The notes below the pieces were generated by a model that did no database searches, was not told the origin of the DNA, and worked only from the letters and a program-made list of their open reading frames with translations. The position numbers and the translations under genes were made by a program. DNA of 21,790 bases. It comes from Silene noctiflora. Its lineage: Eukaryota; Streptophyta; Magnoliopsida; Caryophyllales; Caryophyllaceae. The stretch spans positions 16,186-37,975 of the forward strand of contig VHZZ01020315.1 in assembly GCA_009801015.1 (NCBI GenBank), read 5' to 3'. This document shows, in pieces, positions 1 through 9,232 of the stretch; the stretch's first letter is position 1, and every line of letters starts with the position of its first letter.

Positions 1-1202
1 CAACTAGAACATGATATTAGCTCAAAAACACTTAGACAAGTGCCAAATGACAAGTAAAATAGAGCTAATCTAGGGGGTTAAAATGCATAAATAAAGTACT
101 TATCACCTAGCCTAGGTTGTCGTGACCTCACGTTGACCATCGTTGACTGGTGTCAGCGCGGTGGTTAACCGTGGAAGCGTGTTTTGTGTCGGAGTTTAAG
201 ACGAGCATGGTTTTGTTTACAATGGGTGTTAGGAGTAACGGAGGGTATGGTCGTGTTCCTGGTGGTGAGGCGCATCCAGGTCAGGTGTCGTGGTGGTCGG
301 ACTCGGTGGTTGGTGCACCGGTGGCCTGAAAATCGCGAGAACATGGGAGTTTGTGCGGCGGTTGTCGGGGGAAGTTGGGGGTGTTGACAGGTATGGTAGT
401 GACCGTGGTAGTGAGGTGAGGTTGATGGTGGTGTTGTCGTGGTCAGGGGGTGGACCACGACGGCTGTTGGTGATTGTGAGAAGGAGGGAGTACGTGAAGG
501 GTGTGTATGAGCAAGGGGTTTAGGGCATGGTTCTTTGGGTAGGATAGGTGGTGTATGGGTAAGGTAGGGTGGTGGCTGTGATGGCGGTGGAAGGTGGAAA
601 ATATTGGCAGCGGTGGTGGGCGTTGTGGTTGGCGGCAGAGGTGGCGCCATGAGGGTGTTTGGGGTGTGTGTGATGTCGGGTTTTGCGAGTGTTTGTGAGA
701 GAGGGGATTGTGTCGCGAGTTTAGGGTAGTGGTTAGGCGTGATGTGTTGATGTTTAGGCAGATGGTAATGGTGGTTGTGTTGGCGGCAGTAAGGGGGTCA
801 GGCTGGTGGTGAGAGTGGCCCTAGTGGTTGACCGTGGTGGTCGTGGGAGTCGTGTGAAGGGAGCGGTGTAAGGCGTGTGTTATGTTGGTTTTGTAATCGG
901 GTTTTCGTCAAATAGTTTATTTTAATGTTCGTAGTTATTTAATTAATAGTTAAGCGTAATTGTTTAAGTTTTAATTATCGTATTATATATTTTAGGTGAA
1001 GATTTTGTGAGACGGAATTATTACTTGGATTCGTCTGTTTTATTATTCGGATTGCTTGGACTTCTTTTATTGGAGTATTTGCTGAAAAGGTAGGATAACT
1101 ACTCAACTCGTATTATTATTTATGACTGGTGCATTTATTAAGTACTATGAATGGAATGGATTATTGAGTTATTGGATGAGTTTTGTCATTATGGTTGGAT
1201 GT

Positions 1203-1455
1203 CTCAGCTTCGTGTGTGAGATGAATTGGTTGAGTATTTATTATTTATTATGGTTGCATATCATTTGCATTAGTTACCTCAGTCTCGTTATGGGATGACT
1301 TATTATCATTGGCATGGCATTTGCATTGGATACCTCAGATTCGTTCTGGGATGAATTATTATTGTTGCATGGCATACCGCATTGTTTTCCCCAGACTGGT
1401 TCTGCAGGACTTGTTCTGGGATGAGTTTACCTCAAATTCGGTTAGGATGATTGCA
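1203..1455 (+). repeat. Degenerate tandem CTCAG/TTCGT/GGGATGA repeats in LTR-1
   Basis: About five imperfect copies of a unit reading roughly CCTCAGNTTCGT followed by CTGGGATGA start near 1203, 1276, 1333, 1390 and 1432. The solo LTR has three comparable copies near 3869, 3970 and 4008. Copy number differs between the two LTRs, so this block expands and contracts. Function unknown. Confidence 0.6.
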
Positions 1456-1854
1456 TTGTTTTCCCTGGGCCAGGGATTGGCTGGATGAACGGGTGTTTCG
1501 GGTGATGAGCTCGGCTGCATTGGCATCTGCATTTGCATATCATATCATATTGTGCATTTTCATTTAGTTCGTCTCATACTTGTTGTTAGTTATTCTACTC
1601 AACCTTGTGGTTGACCGTGTATTCGCGAACACCTGTGATGAACCAATTTTTGAGGAGCAGTTTGCTTGACAGGTTTTTGAGTTAGTTGACTTGGGAGCTC
1701 ATGGGGATGCATGAGGATTTTGGCCAGTCTACCTAGAAGCCTACACCATATAGTTCGAGACAATTGTTATCTATAGAATTCAGTTTACTTAATTTATTTC
1801 CGCTGCGAGTTGTAATTATTTATTGTTTCAGTTGTGTCAGTTTGGCTAAGTTGT

Positions 1855-1860
1855 AATAAA
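1855..1860 (+). promoter_or_regulatory. Candidate polyadenylation signal of LTR-1
   Basis: AATAAA lies about 140 bases before the LTR end, followed by the conserved AAAGTACTTCGG block. The equivalent place in the solo LTR reads AATAAG. On the minus strand of LTR-A the corresponding region has AATAAA next to AGTACTTTG. The position fits the end of R in an LTR. It is a motif call only. Confidence 0.4.
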
Positions 1861-1921
1861 ACTTTTATTGCTAAATTTTTATACAAAGTACTTCGGTTTG
1901 TTTTACTTTGTTATTCACTAC

Positions 1922-1992
1922 CTCGGAAACTCTGAGATGGTAACAGTCTCATTTATCTAGGAAGGCCTAGTTAAGGCTCTTGGATAAATGAG
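1922..1992 (+). other. Paired hairpins at the 3' end of LTR-1 (possible U5 RNA structure)
   Basis: The first stem pairs CTCGG (1922-1926) with CTGAG (1932-1936), with one G-U pair and a 5-base loop. The second pairs CTCATTTATC (1948-1957) with GATAAATGAG (1983-1992) and can extend inward through G-U pairs. The inner 12-bp stem then encloses a 15-base loop ending GTTAAGGC. The same architecture occurs at 4460-4526 and 9233-9299 with different stem sequences, which is why I list it as a structure and not as chance. Confidence 0.6.
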
Positions 1993-2134
1993 GGTGATAC
2001 AGAAAATGTTTTTTTGAAATAAAAAGCATCGCGCGGGCGATTTCCTTTGTCCACAACACCGTACGTTTTTTTAATTTTCATTTTTTTTTTCCATATTTGG
2101 TGTTAATTTTGATGTTTGAGATCGCTTTTTTCTA

Positions 2135-2415
2135 TTTTATTTATATATGTATTATCGTCTTATTATTTATTTTCTCAAATGTCGTCTTGGTATACAATTT
2201 TTTTTTCAAATTTCGGGTTTTCAAATCTAGTTTTTATTTTGTGAGGTCCTTTTATTTTGTTACACTAGTGAGTTATTTATATATATATATGTATTATCGT
2301 CTTGTTATTTATTTTCTCGAATGTCGTCTTGGTATACAATTTTTTTTCAAATCTCGCTTTTATTATGTGAGATCCTTTTATTGTGTTCTTTCGGGTTTTC
2401 AAATTTCGGGTTTTT
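2135..2415. repeat. Two-copy tandem duplication of about 140 bp
   Basis: A block containing GTATTATCGTCTT, then ATGTCGTCTTGGTATACAA, then a GTGAG-TCCTTTTAT run occurs twice with an offset of 142 bases (GTATTATCGTCT at 2149 and again at 2291). The copies differ at scattered positions and in a TA-run length. It lies in the left arm of the inverted-repeat element. Open frames across it are AT-rich and have no recognisable domain. Confidence 0.75.
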
Positions 2416-2578
2416 AAATCTATTAAAATGGATCTTATATAATTTATTTATTTTAATCTTAGATCTACTAAATAAGAAATAGATTTTTGAAAAGTTAATC
2501 GGACGAGTCTCGTTTGTGGTGGTAGTTGGTGGTGAATATTGGTAGTGGTAGTTGATGGTGATTGTTGTTTGGTGGTTG

Positions 2579-2583
2579 GGACT
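2579..2583. repeat. Target-site duplication GGACT, left copy
   Basis: This matches the GGACT at 4539-4543 exactly and directly abuts the LTR start. It shows that the 2584-4538 LTR ended up here by integration and was not moved as part of a larger duplication. Confidence 0.85.
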
Positions 2584-2992
2584 TGTAATACCCCATATTT
2601 TTAGTCATTGTCAACGCTAATCAACGACAGTTTTTATAAACATATCTTAAAATGAAGTTGTTCTATAAAGTTATTTTGTAAACTATAATTATTTTATAAA
2701 TAATATTTTTCAATTATTTCATAAATCATATTTATTTTAATATTTCTTAATTTATAATTTCTTTCTTATTTCTTAATTTATATTTGTATTTCTTTTATTC
2801 TTATAATATTAATAATAATAATATTTCTAATAATTCTTTTGGCCGAAAATTTATATAGTAAATAAATAATATAATTTATAATATTTATCATATGGTAATA
2901 TTCATAATAATCATAATATAATTTAGTAATCTTACCACTTTCCTTATTGTTAGTCTCCTATCTCTTTCCAAATTACATCATATTGAGACAAC

Positions 2993-3000
2993 TATATAAA
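2993..3000 (+). promoter_or_regulatory. Candidate TATA box of the solo LTR
   Basis: TATATAAA lies in a CAACTATATAAACAAC context about 410 bases into the LTR, followed by ACACCTTATGCC. The position and context are typical of the U3/R boundary of plant LTR promoters. Transcription would start about 30 bases downstream. No experiment supports activity. Confidence 0.55.
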
Positions 3001-4459
3001 CAACACCTTATGCCTTTGTTACTCACAATTCAAGACGGAAATTTAAAAGAGGATTTTAGATTTCATACAATTCTTATTGTCGTAAAAATTAAGTTTATAA
3101 ACCGACTTAAAACCGTCTCAATTTTATCATTTTATAATCGTTTTTGCTTTGACTTGCATCGACCTTGTATGATAGTGACTTGACCCTATACTGACCGTGA
3201 CCTTTAAACGTGACCTAGTCTAGCTACGACACCTTGATTAGGGCTGTCGTTGGATGGTGGTTTGATCGTAGGACGAAGGTAATTGACAGGTGATAGAGGA
3301 AGGGAAACCGTGTTTGACCCAACTCGTTTTGCAAGCATTGGACTCATTTTGACCTGGGGCTTGGAGGGTGGTGTTCCTGGTTGTTAGTCGACCCTAGGTG
3401 GATGGTCAGGGTGTTTAAAGGTGGTGTTTTGTGCGGTGGTTGTCGGAGTTATGCAAAAAAAAAAAAAACAGAGGAAGCTTGGTTGGCTTGCGTCGTTGTG
3501 GGTAGGAGTCGTGGCTAGGTGGGTTGGAGTCGGCTTGATGAGTCATCACTACTGGTGGGGTCACCGTGGGTCATAGGAGACCCCGATGGTGGCCAGTGGT
3601 GGTATGTGGTTTCGGGTTAGGTGGTGTTGCGTGGAGTAAGGTATGGGTAGTGTTTGTTAGGTGGGTTAAGATCGCTGTGTCTGGGCGGTTGTGCTGGTGA
3701 TAGTGTTGTTGGTGGCCGGTGGTGGTTGTCGTAGGTGTGAGTGGTGAAGGGTGTGTTATTAGTATCTTTGGTGAGGGAGTTTAGGGCTGAGTTTAGGGGC
3801 GATTGGTATCTCTACTTTATGTGAATGGATGATTATTGGTGATTTTATCATGAATGGATTATTGTTGGATTCCTCAGCTTTCGTGACTGAGATGATATGT
3901 TATCGCGTTATTAATTGTATTGTTTGCATTGCATTCATGGCATACTACATTGGTTATTATGAGTTTTCCTCAGGACTGGTTCTGCAGGACCTGTTCTGGG
4001 ATGGTTTTCCTCAACTTCGGTTGGGATGGTTTCCCAGGGCCAAGGATCGACGGGATGAACAGGTGTTTCGGAGGCTTGCACACATGCATTTGCATATCAT
4101 ACTGCATCATATTTACTGTTGTTTAATTATCTTACTCGACCTTTTGGTTGACTTGTGTGGTTTTTGTCTATGTCAAAATAAAATTGATGCCTGCTTTAAT
4201 TGATGGCGTCCTGTGGTGAACCAATTAATATTTTCGGTTAATTAGGGAGCAGTTTTATAGCACAGGTTATGAGTTAGAGTTTGGAGATTGGGAGGTGTGC
4301 AAGGCAAGGAAGAATTGACCATAAAGATCTAGATGACTCAGTTTTCCACTTTATGTAATTAATTTTTATATGGTTTTATTTTTATCGCTTTGTAATAAGA
4401 CCTAAATTGGTTATTTTATTTAAAGTACTTCGGATTTTGTTTTATCTTGTACTCACTAC

Positions 4460-4526
4460 CTCGGGAAACCGAGATGGTAACAATCCTATTTATCTGAGAA
4501 TGTCTAGTTAAGGCTCTTAGATAAAT
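4460..4526 (+). other. Paired hairpins at the 3' end of the solo LTR
   Basis: CTCGG (4460-4464) and CCGAG (4469-4473) form a perfect 5-bp stem closed by GAAA, a GNRA-type tetraloop. Then ATTTATCTGAGA (4488-4499) pairs with TCTTAGATAAAT (4515-4526) over 12 pairs, one of them G-U, around a 15-base loop ending GTTAAGGC. The loop length equals that of LTR-1 and LTR-A. Confidence 0.65.
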
Positions 4527-4538
4527 GGAGGTGTTAGA

Positions 4539-4543
4539 GGACT
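4539..4543. repeat. Target-site duplication GGACT, right copy
   Basis: Right-hand partner of 2579-2583. It runs straight into AAAGTTACAC, so the empty site read GGACTAAAGTTACAC, the unit repeated through the neighbouring 300 bases. Confidence 0.85.
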
Positions 4544-4870
4544 AAAGTTACACACGTTCTTTATTAAAGTTACACACAGCCTTTATTAAAGTTACACACA
4601 CGATATACTAAAATTATTATATTCAAATTTTTATTTAAAAATGACTTAAAATGACTAATGTTACACTGTTATGGACTAAAATTACACCGTTATGGACTAA
4701 AGTTACACTAGGACTAAAATTATATTAACTTGTCTTAAAATTACATAAATTTTCAATTAATTTATCAAAAAGCACCAAAGTTACACTATTATGGACTAAA
4801 GTTACAATGTCAGTAGACTAAAGTTACACTCAGAAGCATTAAATAGTATTACTGACTAAAATTACACCCT
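4544..4870. repeat. ACTAAAGTTACAC repeat block, left inverted arm
   Basis: Irregularly spaced copies of ACTAAARTTACAC fill this segment, separated by AT-rich spacers. The motif is the reverse complement of the GTGTAACTTTAGT units at 5331-6030. There is no coding potential. It is the continuation of the left arm after the solo LTR insertion. Confidence 0.7.
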
Positions 4871-4873
4871 TAA

Positions 4874-5186
4874 AAGCACCCACAAAGGTGGAAATTTAGC
4901 TCCCCACATGCACTATCTCTCCTCATATGGGCAACCTCACTAATGCACCAACCTCCCCATAATTTGAGGCTCCACCATTATTAGAGGAGGTTCCCAAAAA
5001 AAAGTAAGGGTAAATTGTGTTCCTTTTGGGGAGGTTCCCAAATTTTTATATGTAAATGGGGAACCCCATTATTGCAAAAATGTGTTATAAATTGGGGAGG
5101 ATAAATGGTAAAAATAGTGGAAAATGAGGTGGACGAATAAGAAAAAGAAAGATAAAATATAGGGAACCCCATTGTTGCGGATGCTC
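4874..5186. mobile_element. PIF/Harbinger-like (Tourist-type) MITE, 313 bp
   Basis: It is flanked by the direct repeat TAA (4871-4873 and 5187-5189), which fits the TWA target duplication of PIF/Harbinger elements. The ends are inverted: AAGCACCCACAAAGGTGG on the left, and on the right the complement of GAGCATCCGCAACAATGGGG. Internally it repeats GAGGTTCCCAAA and GGGGAACCCCATT. There is no transposase, as expected for a MITE mobilised in trans. It sits inside the left arm of the inverted-repeat element, so it inserted after that element. Superfamily assignment rests on TSD and end sequence only. Confidence 0.7.
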
Positions 5187-5330
5187 TAAAATTATTAAAG
5201 TTACATGACATTTGTACTAAAATTACATAAATTCAAAAAATAATGTTGAAAATCATATTTTATAATTTTATGACAAGTTTATCTTAAATTTGTCTTAAAA
5301 TTACATAAATTCATTTTGAAGTCAATTTGA

Positions 5331-5578
5331 TGTAACTTTAGTCTACATTTGCGTAACTTTAATCAATATTTTGTGTAACTTTAGTCCAAATTTGTTTAAC
5401 TTTTGTCCACATTTGTGTAATTTTAGTCTTAATTTGTGTAACTTTATTCCAAATTTGGGTAACTTTTCTACATTTGTGTAACTTTAGTCCAAAATTGTGT
5501 AACTTTAGTCCAAGTCTGGGTAACTTTAGTCCAAATTTGTGTAACTAGCTTTAGTCCAAATTTGTGTAATTTTAGTCA
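5331..5578. repeat. Tandem array of about 12 units of about 21 bp (right arm)
   Basis: A unit with core TAACTTTAGTCC followed by AAATTTGTG repeats about twelve times with a period mostly of 21 bases (range about 19-25). It shows point changes and one short insertion (TAACTAGCTTTAGTCC near 5541). The units are degenerate but in register. The complementary arm holds the same motif with much looser spacing, so the regular array arose or was kept on this side only. Confidence 0.8.
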
Positions 5579-6505
5579 TTTTAAATCATTTTTATATAAA
5601 AATTTGAATTATAGTAACATATCATGTGTATAACATTAATACAAGTGGCGTGTAACTTTAATAGACAACATGTGTAATTTTAGTCCCAACTAATATCTAA
5701 ATTTAAAAAAAAAAAAAACAGATTTAAAAAAAATACCCAATAACAAATAGATCTAAAATTCAAAGTTTATATAACTTTAATTTTTTCAAGGGTGTAACTT
5801 TAGTCGTCAATAATGTAACTTTAGTTGTATATAGTGTAACTTTAGTCGTATTAACAAACAGATCTTAAAAATTTAAAATATAATTTGTCAACAAAAATTA
5901 ACAATGAAAAAAAAATGTAGAGAAACGAGATCTGACTTAAAAATAATAATATAACTTTAATGTTACAAGGGTTTAACTTTAGTCGTAAATGTTGTAACTT
6001 TAGTCGTAAATAGTGTAACTTTAGTCGAATAGTCCATTTTTTTTTTTTTTTTGCATACTTCATTTTAAGTAGATCTAACATTAAATCAACAAATTATATA
6101 CATAAATAAAATAAAATCGACACATAGGTTTGAAAAAAATTAACAAATAGATCTTAGAAAACCGTAATTTCTCAACAAAAATTAACAAACCGACACATCC
6201 TTTCATGAATGTAACTTTAATCCACCAACAATTACCACCAACAAACTAAAAGAAAAAATGAGATCTAATTAATAACAAAATCCAAAATTTTAAAATAAAA
6301 ACTAATCTAAAATATAATAAGAAGTTAAAACTCACATATTAAAAATCAAAAACCAAATATACTAGATCTAAAAATAAGATATTTTAAAAATATAAATCAA
6401 GACGACATTTAAAATACAAACCACCACCACCATCATATAATACCTTCCTCTGATTTGTTTAAAAAAATTTGAAAAAAAAAACGAAAATTGATGAACATAC
6501 GGTGG
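5579..6505. repeat. Right inverted arm, outer part; AT-rich, no gene
   Basis: Further GTAACTTTAGTCG units occur near 5795-5850 and 5950-6030, separated by poly-A runs and AGATCT-containing AT-rich sequence. From about 6210 outwards it mirrors 2057-2583: a TTGTTGGTGG-type block, GTCGTCTTG, and finally the complement of CACCGTATG. Short open frames in it are low-complexity Lys/Ile/Leu translations that I do not accept as genes. Confidence 0.6.
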
Positions 6506-6829
6506 CGGCGTAGGCGGTGGTGGTGGGGTTGGCGGTAGTAGTGGGTGGTGTCGGGTGGAGTGTTGGTGGATGGTGGTGAATGAGGAAGAGTGGAGTGGAT
6601 GATTTATTTGTGTTTTGTATTTTTTGGGTTTTGATTTTTTTGGGTTTTTTTAGAGAAGAGGGATAAATGAGAAATTGAAAGAGGAGGAGAAGATTGTTAT
6701 AATGAGATGATGAATGATTAGTGATGGGATGGTTGAGTTAAAGAGGTAATTAGAGAAGATTGATTTTCAGCCTTCCATTGAGCTGTAATCTCATCCCTCC
6801 ATATCTTCCATCCAAAAGCCTTAATAAGG
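6506..6829. other. No gene seen; G/T-rich then purine-rich stretch
   Basis: The first 100 bases are GGTGGCGG/GGTGGT-rich, then T/G-rich, then AGAGGAGGAGAAG-type purine sequence. I see no start codon with a plausible protein, no RNA gene and no clear repeat boundary. Confidence 0.6.
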
Positions 6830-6948
6830 ACTACCTAGATACACTTGCTATTACAACTGGATACATTTGGTATTACTACTAGGTACATGTGTATCCACTA
6901 GTAATACGAAATATATTCGGTAGTAATACCAAGTGTACCTAGGTGGTA
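6830..6948. repeat. Small palindromic repeat cluster
   Basis: ACTACCTAGATACACTTG at the left is answered by the complement of CAAGTGTACCTAGGTGGTA at the right. Between them related GGATACATTTGGTATTACTA-type units appear in both orientations. It could be a small foldback element or the outer end of a larger palindromic structure reaching to about 8945. There is no clear target duplication. Confidence 0.5.
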
Positions 6949-7851
6949 TTTTGTGTACTACTGCCACCAGTATCACCACTGCCTCACCACCGCCGCCGCC
7001 GCCGCCGCCACTACCACCACCACCGACAAACACTATACCGTCGCCACTCACACACATGACACGTTCATTACCACACTCTGACAGGCCGTCAGAAATCGTG
7101 CTCCCACTTCAACACCACGAATCTGCCTCCTCACCACCAAAGTACGGTAGGCCGTCACCACCATAAAAACAACCATTCAATTCATATCGGCTGAGGAGAA
7201 CATTTTCTAACCAGAAATCTTCCGTAAAGGCCATTAATACGATTAGTTTTTCGAAATTGAAATAGATTTTAGGTAGATCTACAAAAAGAGGGCGCACGAA
7301 GACCGAGGTGCTTTGTCGGCGCTGTTGGATCAAGCCGGAGGCATTAATAGGTAACCTGCGACCTATTTCCCCTCGCCATCATCACCATATCACCACGCAA
7401 TCCACTAGACCACCCACCGCATGCAACAACGACTACTACAGTCCAACCGTACGCCGGAATTTGTCATGATTCAGTTTTCTTAACTCGATTTAATTGTTAG
7501 ACCTACAAAAAACAAAGTAATATTTCATGAAAGTAATTGTTCCAGCAATATAATCTGCAAATTTGGAGCCGGAAAATGGTCTTACACGACGTTAATGTCG
7601 CCGGCGACGAGCGAAAACAGGTGTTGGTGATTAAATCTGTGGGGAAAAAGAAAGGGATGAAGATGGGATGTAAAGAAGCGCCATCCACGAGCGAGATATG
7701 ATGGAGGAGCGATGGTGTTGTGCCGGCGAGGTTGACGCCGAAGCTCCAGTGATGATATGGTGGTGGTGGTCTCGTGAATAAGGATGAAGGAGTTATGAGT
7801 TTTGTGTATGTTTTTGGAAAAAGATGAAATACATGAGTAGTAAGTCATATA
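6949..7851. other. No gene seen; CAC/CCG-rich then mixed sequence, possible decayed inverted arm
   Basis: A CCGCCGCCGCC/CACCACC stretch (about 6965-7030) gives proline-rich frames that are compositional artefacts. Weak inverse matches exist with 8115-8870: AGATCTACAAA at about 7276 with TTTGTAGATCTA at about 8346, GGCCGTCAGAAAT at about 7085 with ATTTCTGACGATC at about 8549, and GTGTATGTTTTTGG at about 7804 with CCCAACATACAC at about 8170. They are too degenerate to define borders by eye. Confidence 0.4.
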
Positions 7852-7932
7852 ATATGAGCCGTTGATTTGTTTAATCCAAGGACTGAGAAGGAATTCGTAT
7901 AGTTCGCACCCTAATTTAGTTCGCACAAGATC

Positions 7933-8026
<94 letters not shown>

Positions 8027-8112
8027 GAGGATACCATGCGAACTATTTTACGGTGCGAACTGTACGAACTCAATCAAGACCATTGGATTAAGTCAAATAA
8101 AGGGTCTAAATC
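7852..8112. mobile_element. Non-autonomous TIR element with a (TA)n centre
   Basis: Left and right flanks of the TA tract are inverted copies for about 80 bases. TTTAATCCAAGGACTGAGA at the left matches the complement of the right side (CTTAATCCAATGGTCTTGA). TTCGTATAGTTCGCACC matches TTCGTACAGTTCGCACC. AGTTCGCA with GATCCT matches AGTTCGCA with TATCCT. There is no coding capacity. A further fragment of the same end (TTCGTACTGTTCGCACC) lies at about 8985-9013, so the family has more than one copy here. The superfamily is unknown because I cannot define the target duplication. Confidence 0.65.
7936..8024. repeat. (TA)n microsatellite, 89 bp
   Basis: An uninterrupted alternating AT run sits exactly at the centre of the TIR element. 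The long Tyr-Ile repeat in an open frame across it (7582-8073, minus strand) is a translation of this run and not a protein. Confidence 0.97.
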
Positions 8113-9220
8113 ACGTTACATCTAAAACAAAACCCAAAGGCCCAAACTACTACCATCATTTGTACACACTCCCAACATACACTTAGCAAACACATCTCCC
8201 CGCCGCCTGCCATCTCTGGCGATCACTTTCACTGGAAACCATAACCATAGGTTTCCTAGCGACGTAAACTAAGTCCATATTTAGGTTGTAAGTTTTCTGA
8301 CAACGTCGCTGGTGCAATTATTTCTCAGGTATATCACTTCGATATTTGTAGATCTAAAACATGAAATAATGAACCGTAAAGGGGGCATCGATGCTCTACC
8401 ATGGTGGGGTCAAATTGGTACCATGGTGGGGTCACGACGAGGTCGGGAAATGGTAGCGATGCGAGATGAAGCGAAAGAAATGGACAATATGACAGAGAAA
8501 AGGAACGGACGGTCGACAACATCTCTGACGACTATAATGACGGTCGTTATTTCTGACGATCCGACGACATCTGTAATTCATTGGTTGGGTGGGGGTGTAG
8601 TATTAGTCGTGGGGTTTGTAGTGATGGTAGGGAGTGACATAGAGTTATGGGGATCGTGTGGTGAGTGAGGGTGGTTGTGGGGTGGCTCAGCGGACGACGG
8701 GTGAGTGCTTGGATGACGACGTTGTACGTTGGTCGTTCATGAGTTGAGTGTAGGTCATGGTTCTTCGAATTGGGTTGGTGGTGGTCGCAAGGGGGTTTCA
8801 GGCGGAAGCGGTAGGTAGTCAGTGATGGTGGTTAGAGGTGGCACTGATAGTTCATGGTTAAGGCTAGGGAGTGAATACACAAATTAGCATGCTAGATACG
8901 CAAATTAGTATTTTAGATAGACATTCTAAGTTGTGTATTTGGGACATTAATTTTTTAATCCAGTAATATTGATAAGTGTACATGAGTAATTCGTACTGTT
9001 CGCACCGTAAACCAATTCGTAAGGGAAATTGTTGATGAGTTTTATGCTTGGAATATATTGAATAGTTTGAATTAATTAGCAAGTTATCTTTTGCTTACTA
9101 AATATCGAAATCGATGTTCATCATTACTTGAGCTGGATTTTGTCGATTTGTTGCTAAAATCGTTTATATATCTCGTCAAAACATTGTAAATTTAGCTTTC
9201 GCGGTGTGTTTTGGGCTATT
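8113..9220. other. No gene seen; mixed sequence with a G/T-rich segment
   Basis: The segment begins with C/A-rich sequence, has a near-perfect direct repeat ACCATGGTGGGGTCA at 8398-8412 and 8420-8434, and a GGTGG-rich part (about 8580-8870) like the G/T-rich centres of the two + strand LTRs. A small inverted repeat of AATACACAA-type units lies at about 8871-8940. The 118-codon frame at 8312-8668 has no recognisable domain and follows the G/T bias. The last bases, CTATT (9216-9220), abut element A and should be its 5-bp target copy. Confidence 0.5.
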
Positions 9221-9232
9221 TGTAACACCCCC

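Larger units (their letters stand above)
1..2001 (+). mobile_element. LTR-1, 3' part of an LTR of a Ty3/gypsy-type element
   Basis: This is the downstream part of a long terminal repeat read on the + strand. It ends at 2001 in GGGTGATACA, a one-base variant of the GGTGTTACA end of the related LTRs here. The last kilobase matches the solo LTR at 2584-4538 in block order: CTCAG/TTCGT repeats, a block near GACTGGTTCTGCAGGAC, AATAAA at 1855-1860, AAAGTACTTCGG, and terminal hairpins. Bases about 130-900 are G/T-rich without a gene, like 3180-3790 in the solo LTR. No TGTAA start is present, so the beginning lies left of the window. No primer-binding site or polypurine tract follows 2001, so it is probably a solo or truncated LTR. 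The flank GAAAA (2002-2006) would be the candidate target duplication. Family placement is by similarity read by eye. Confidence 0.75.
2584..4538 (+). mobile_element. Solo LTR (1955 bp) of a Ty3/gypsy element related to element A
   Basis: It starts TGTAATACCCC and ends GGAGGTGTTAGA, where the last two bases are GA instead of the usual CA. It is flanked by a perfect 5-bp direct repeat, GGACT, at 2579-2583 and 4539-4543, the size expected for gypsy integration. There is no internal coding region, primer-binding site or polypurine tract, so it is a solo LTR left by recombination between the two LTRs of a former full element. Inside are an AT-rich 5' third, a TATA box at 2993-3000, a G/T-rich centre (about 3180-3790), the CTCAG repeat block, and terminal hairpins. 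The frame open at 3829-4203 lies in conserved LTR sequence and I do not call it a gene. The target was the ACTAAAGTTACAC repeat of the left inverted arm. Confidence 0.9.
2002..6505. mobile_element. Long imperfect inverted-repeat (foldback-like) element, interrupted by a solo LTR and a MITE
   Basis: The two sides of this stretch match as reverse complements. CACCGTACG at 2057-2065 pairs with the complement of AACATACGGTG at 6494-6504, and both are followed inward by long T-runs. GTCGTCTTG blocks (2170s and 2320s) pair with 6400-6410. AGATCTACT near 2462 pairs with AGTAGATCT near 6068. The left block 4540-4660 (repeated ACTAAAGTTACAC, then CAAATTTTTAT, then AAAATGACT) pairs with 5562-5690. Without the later insertions the element would be about 2.2 kb. 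No transposase coding is visible. It could be a foldback element, a long-TIR Mutator-like derivative, or another non-autonomous type. The exact ends and target duplication are unresolved. Confidence 0.6.

Noticed and set aside
165..650. 161-codon proline/threonine-rich frame on the minus strand
   Set aside because: It translates the G/T-rich centre of LTR-1. Composition is low-complexity, there is no domain, and similar frames appear wherever GGTGGT-rich DNA occurs (6933-7166, 6851-7057).
3829..4203. 124-codon frame in the solo LTR
   Set aside because: It lies in LTR sequence conserved at the DNA level with LTR-1, where the frame is not kept. There is no protein similarity I recognise.
1..4538. 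LTR-1 and the 2584-4538 LTR as the two LTRs of one element
   Set aside because: The 582 bases between them have no primer-binding site, polypurine tract or coding, match the opposite arm of the palindrome, and the second LTR has its own perfect target duplication.
5331..5578. CRISPR array or centromeric satellite
   Set aside because: Units are degenerate direct repeats without unique spacers, in a plant-type context. The array is too short and too local for a satellite.
7582..8073. 163-codon minus-strand frame with a Tyr-Ile repeat
   Set aside because: The repeat is the (TA)n microsatellite. The remainder runs through non-coding inverted-repeat sequence.
8312..8668. 118-codon + strand frame
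   Set aside because: No recognisable domain, biased by G/T-rich sequence, with no promoter or splice context.
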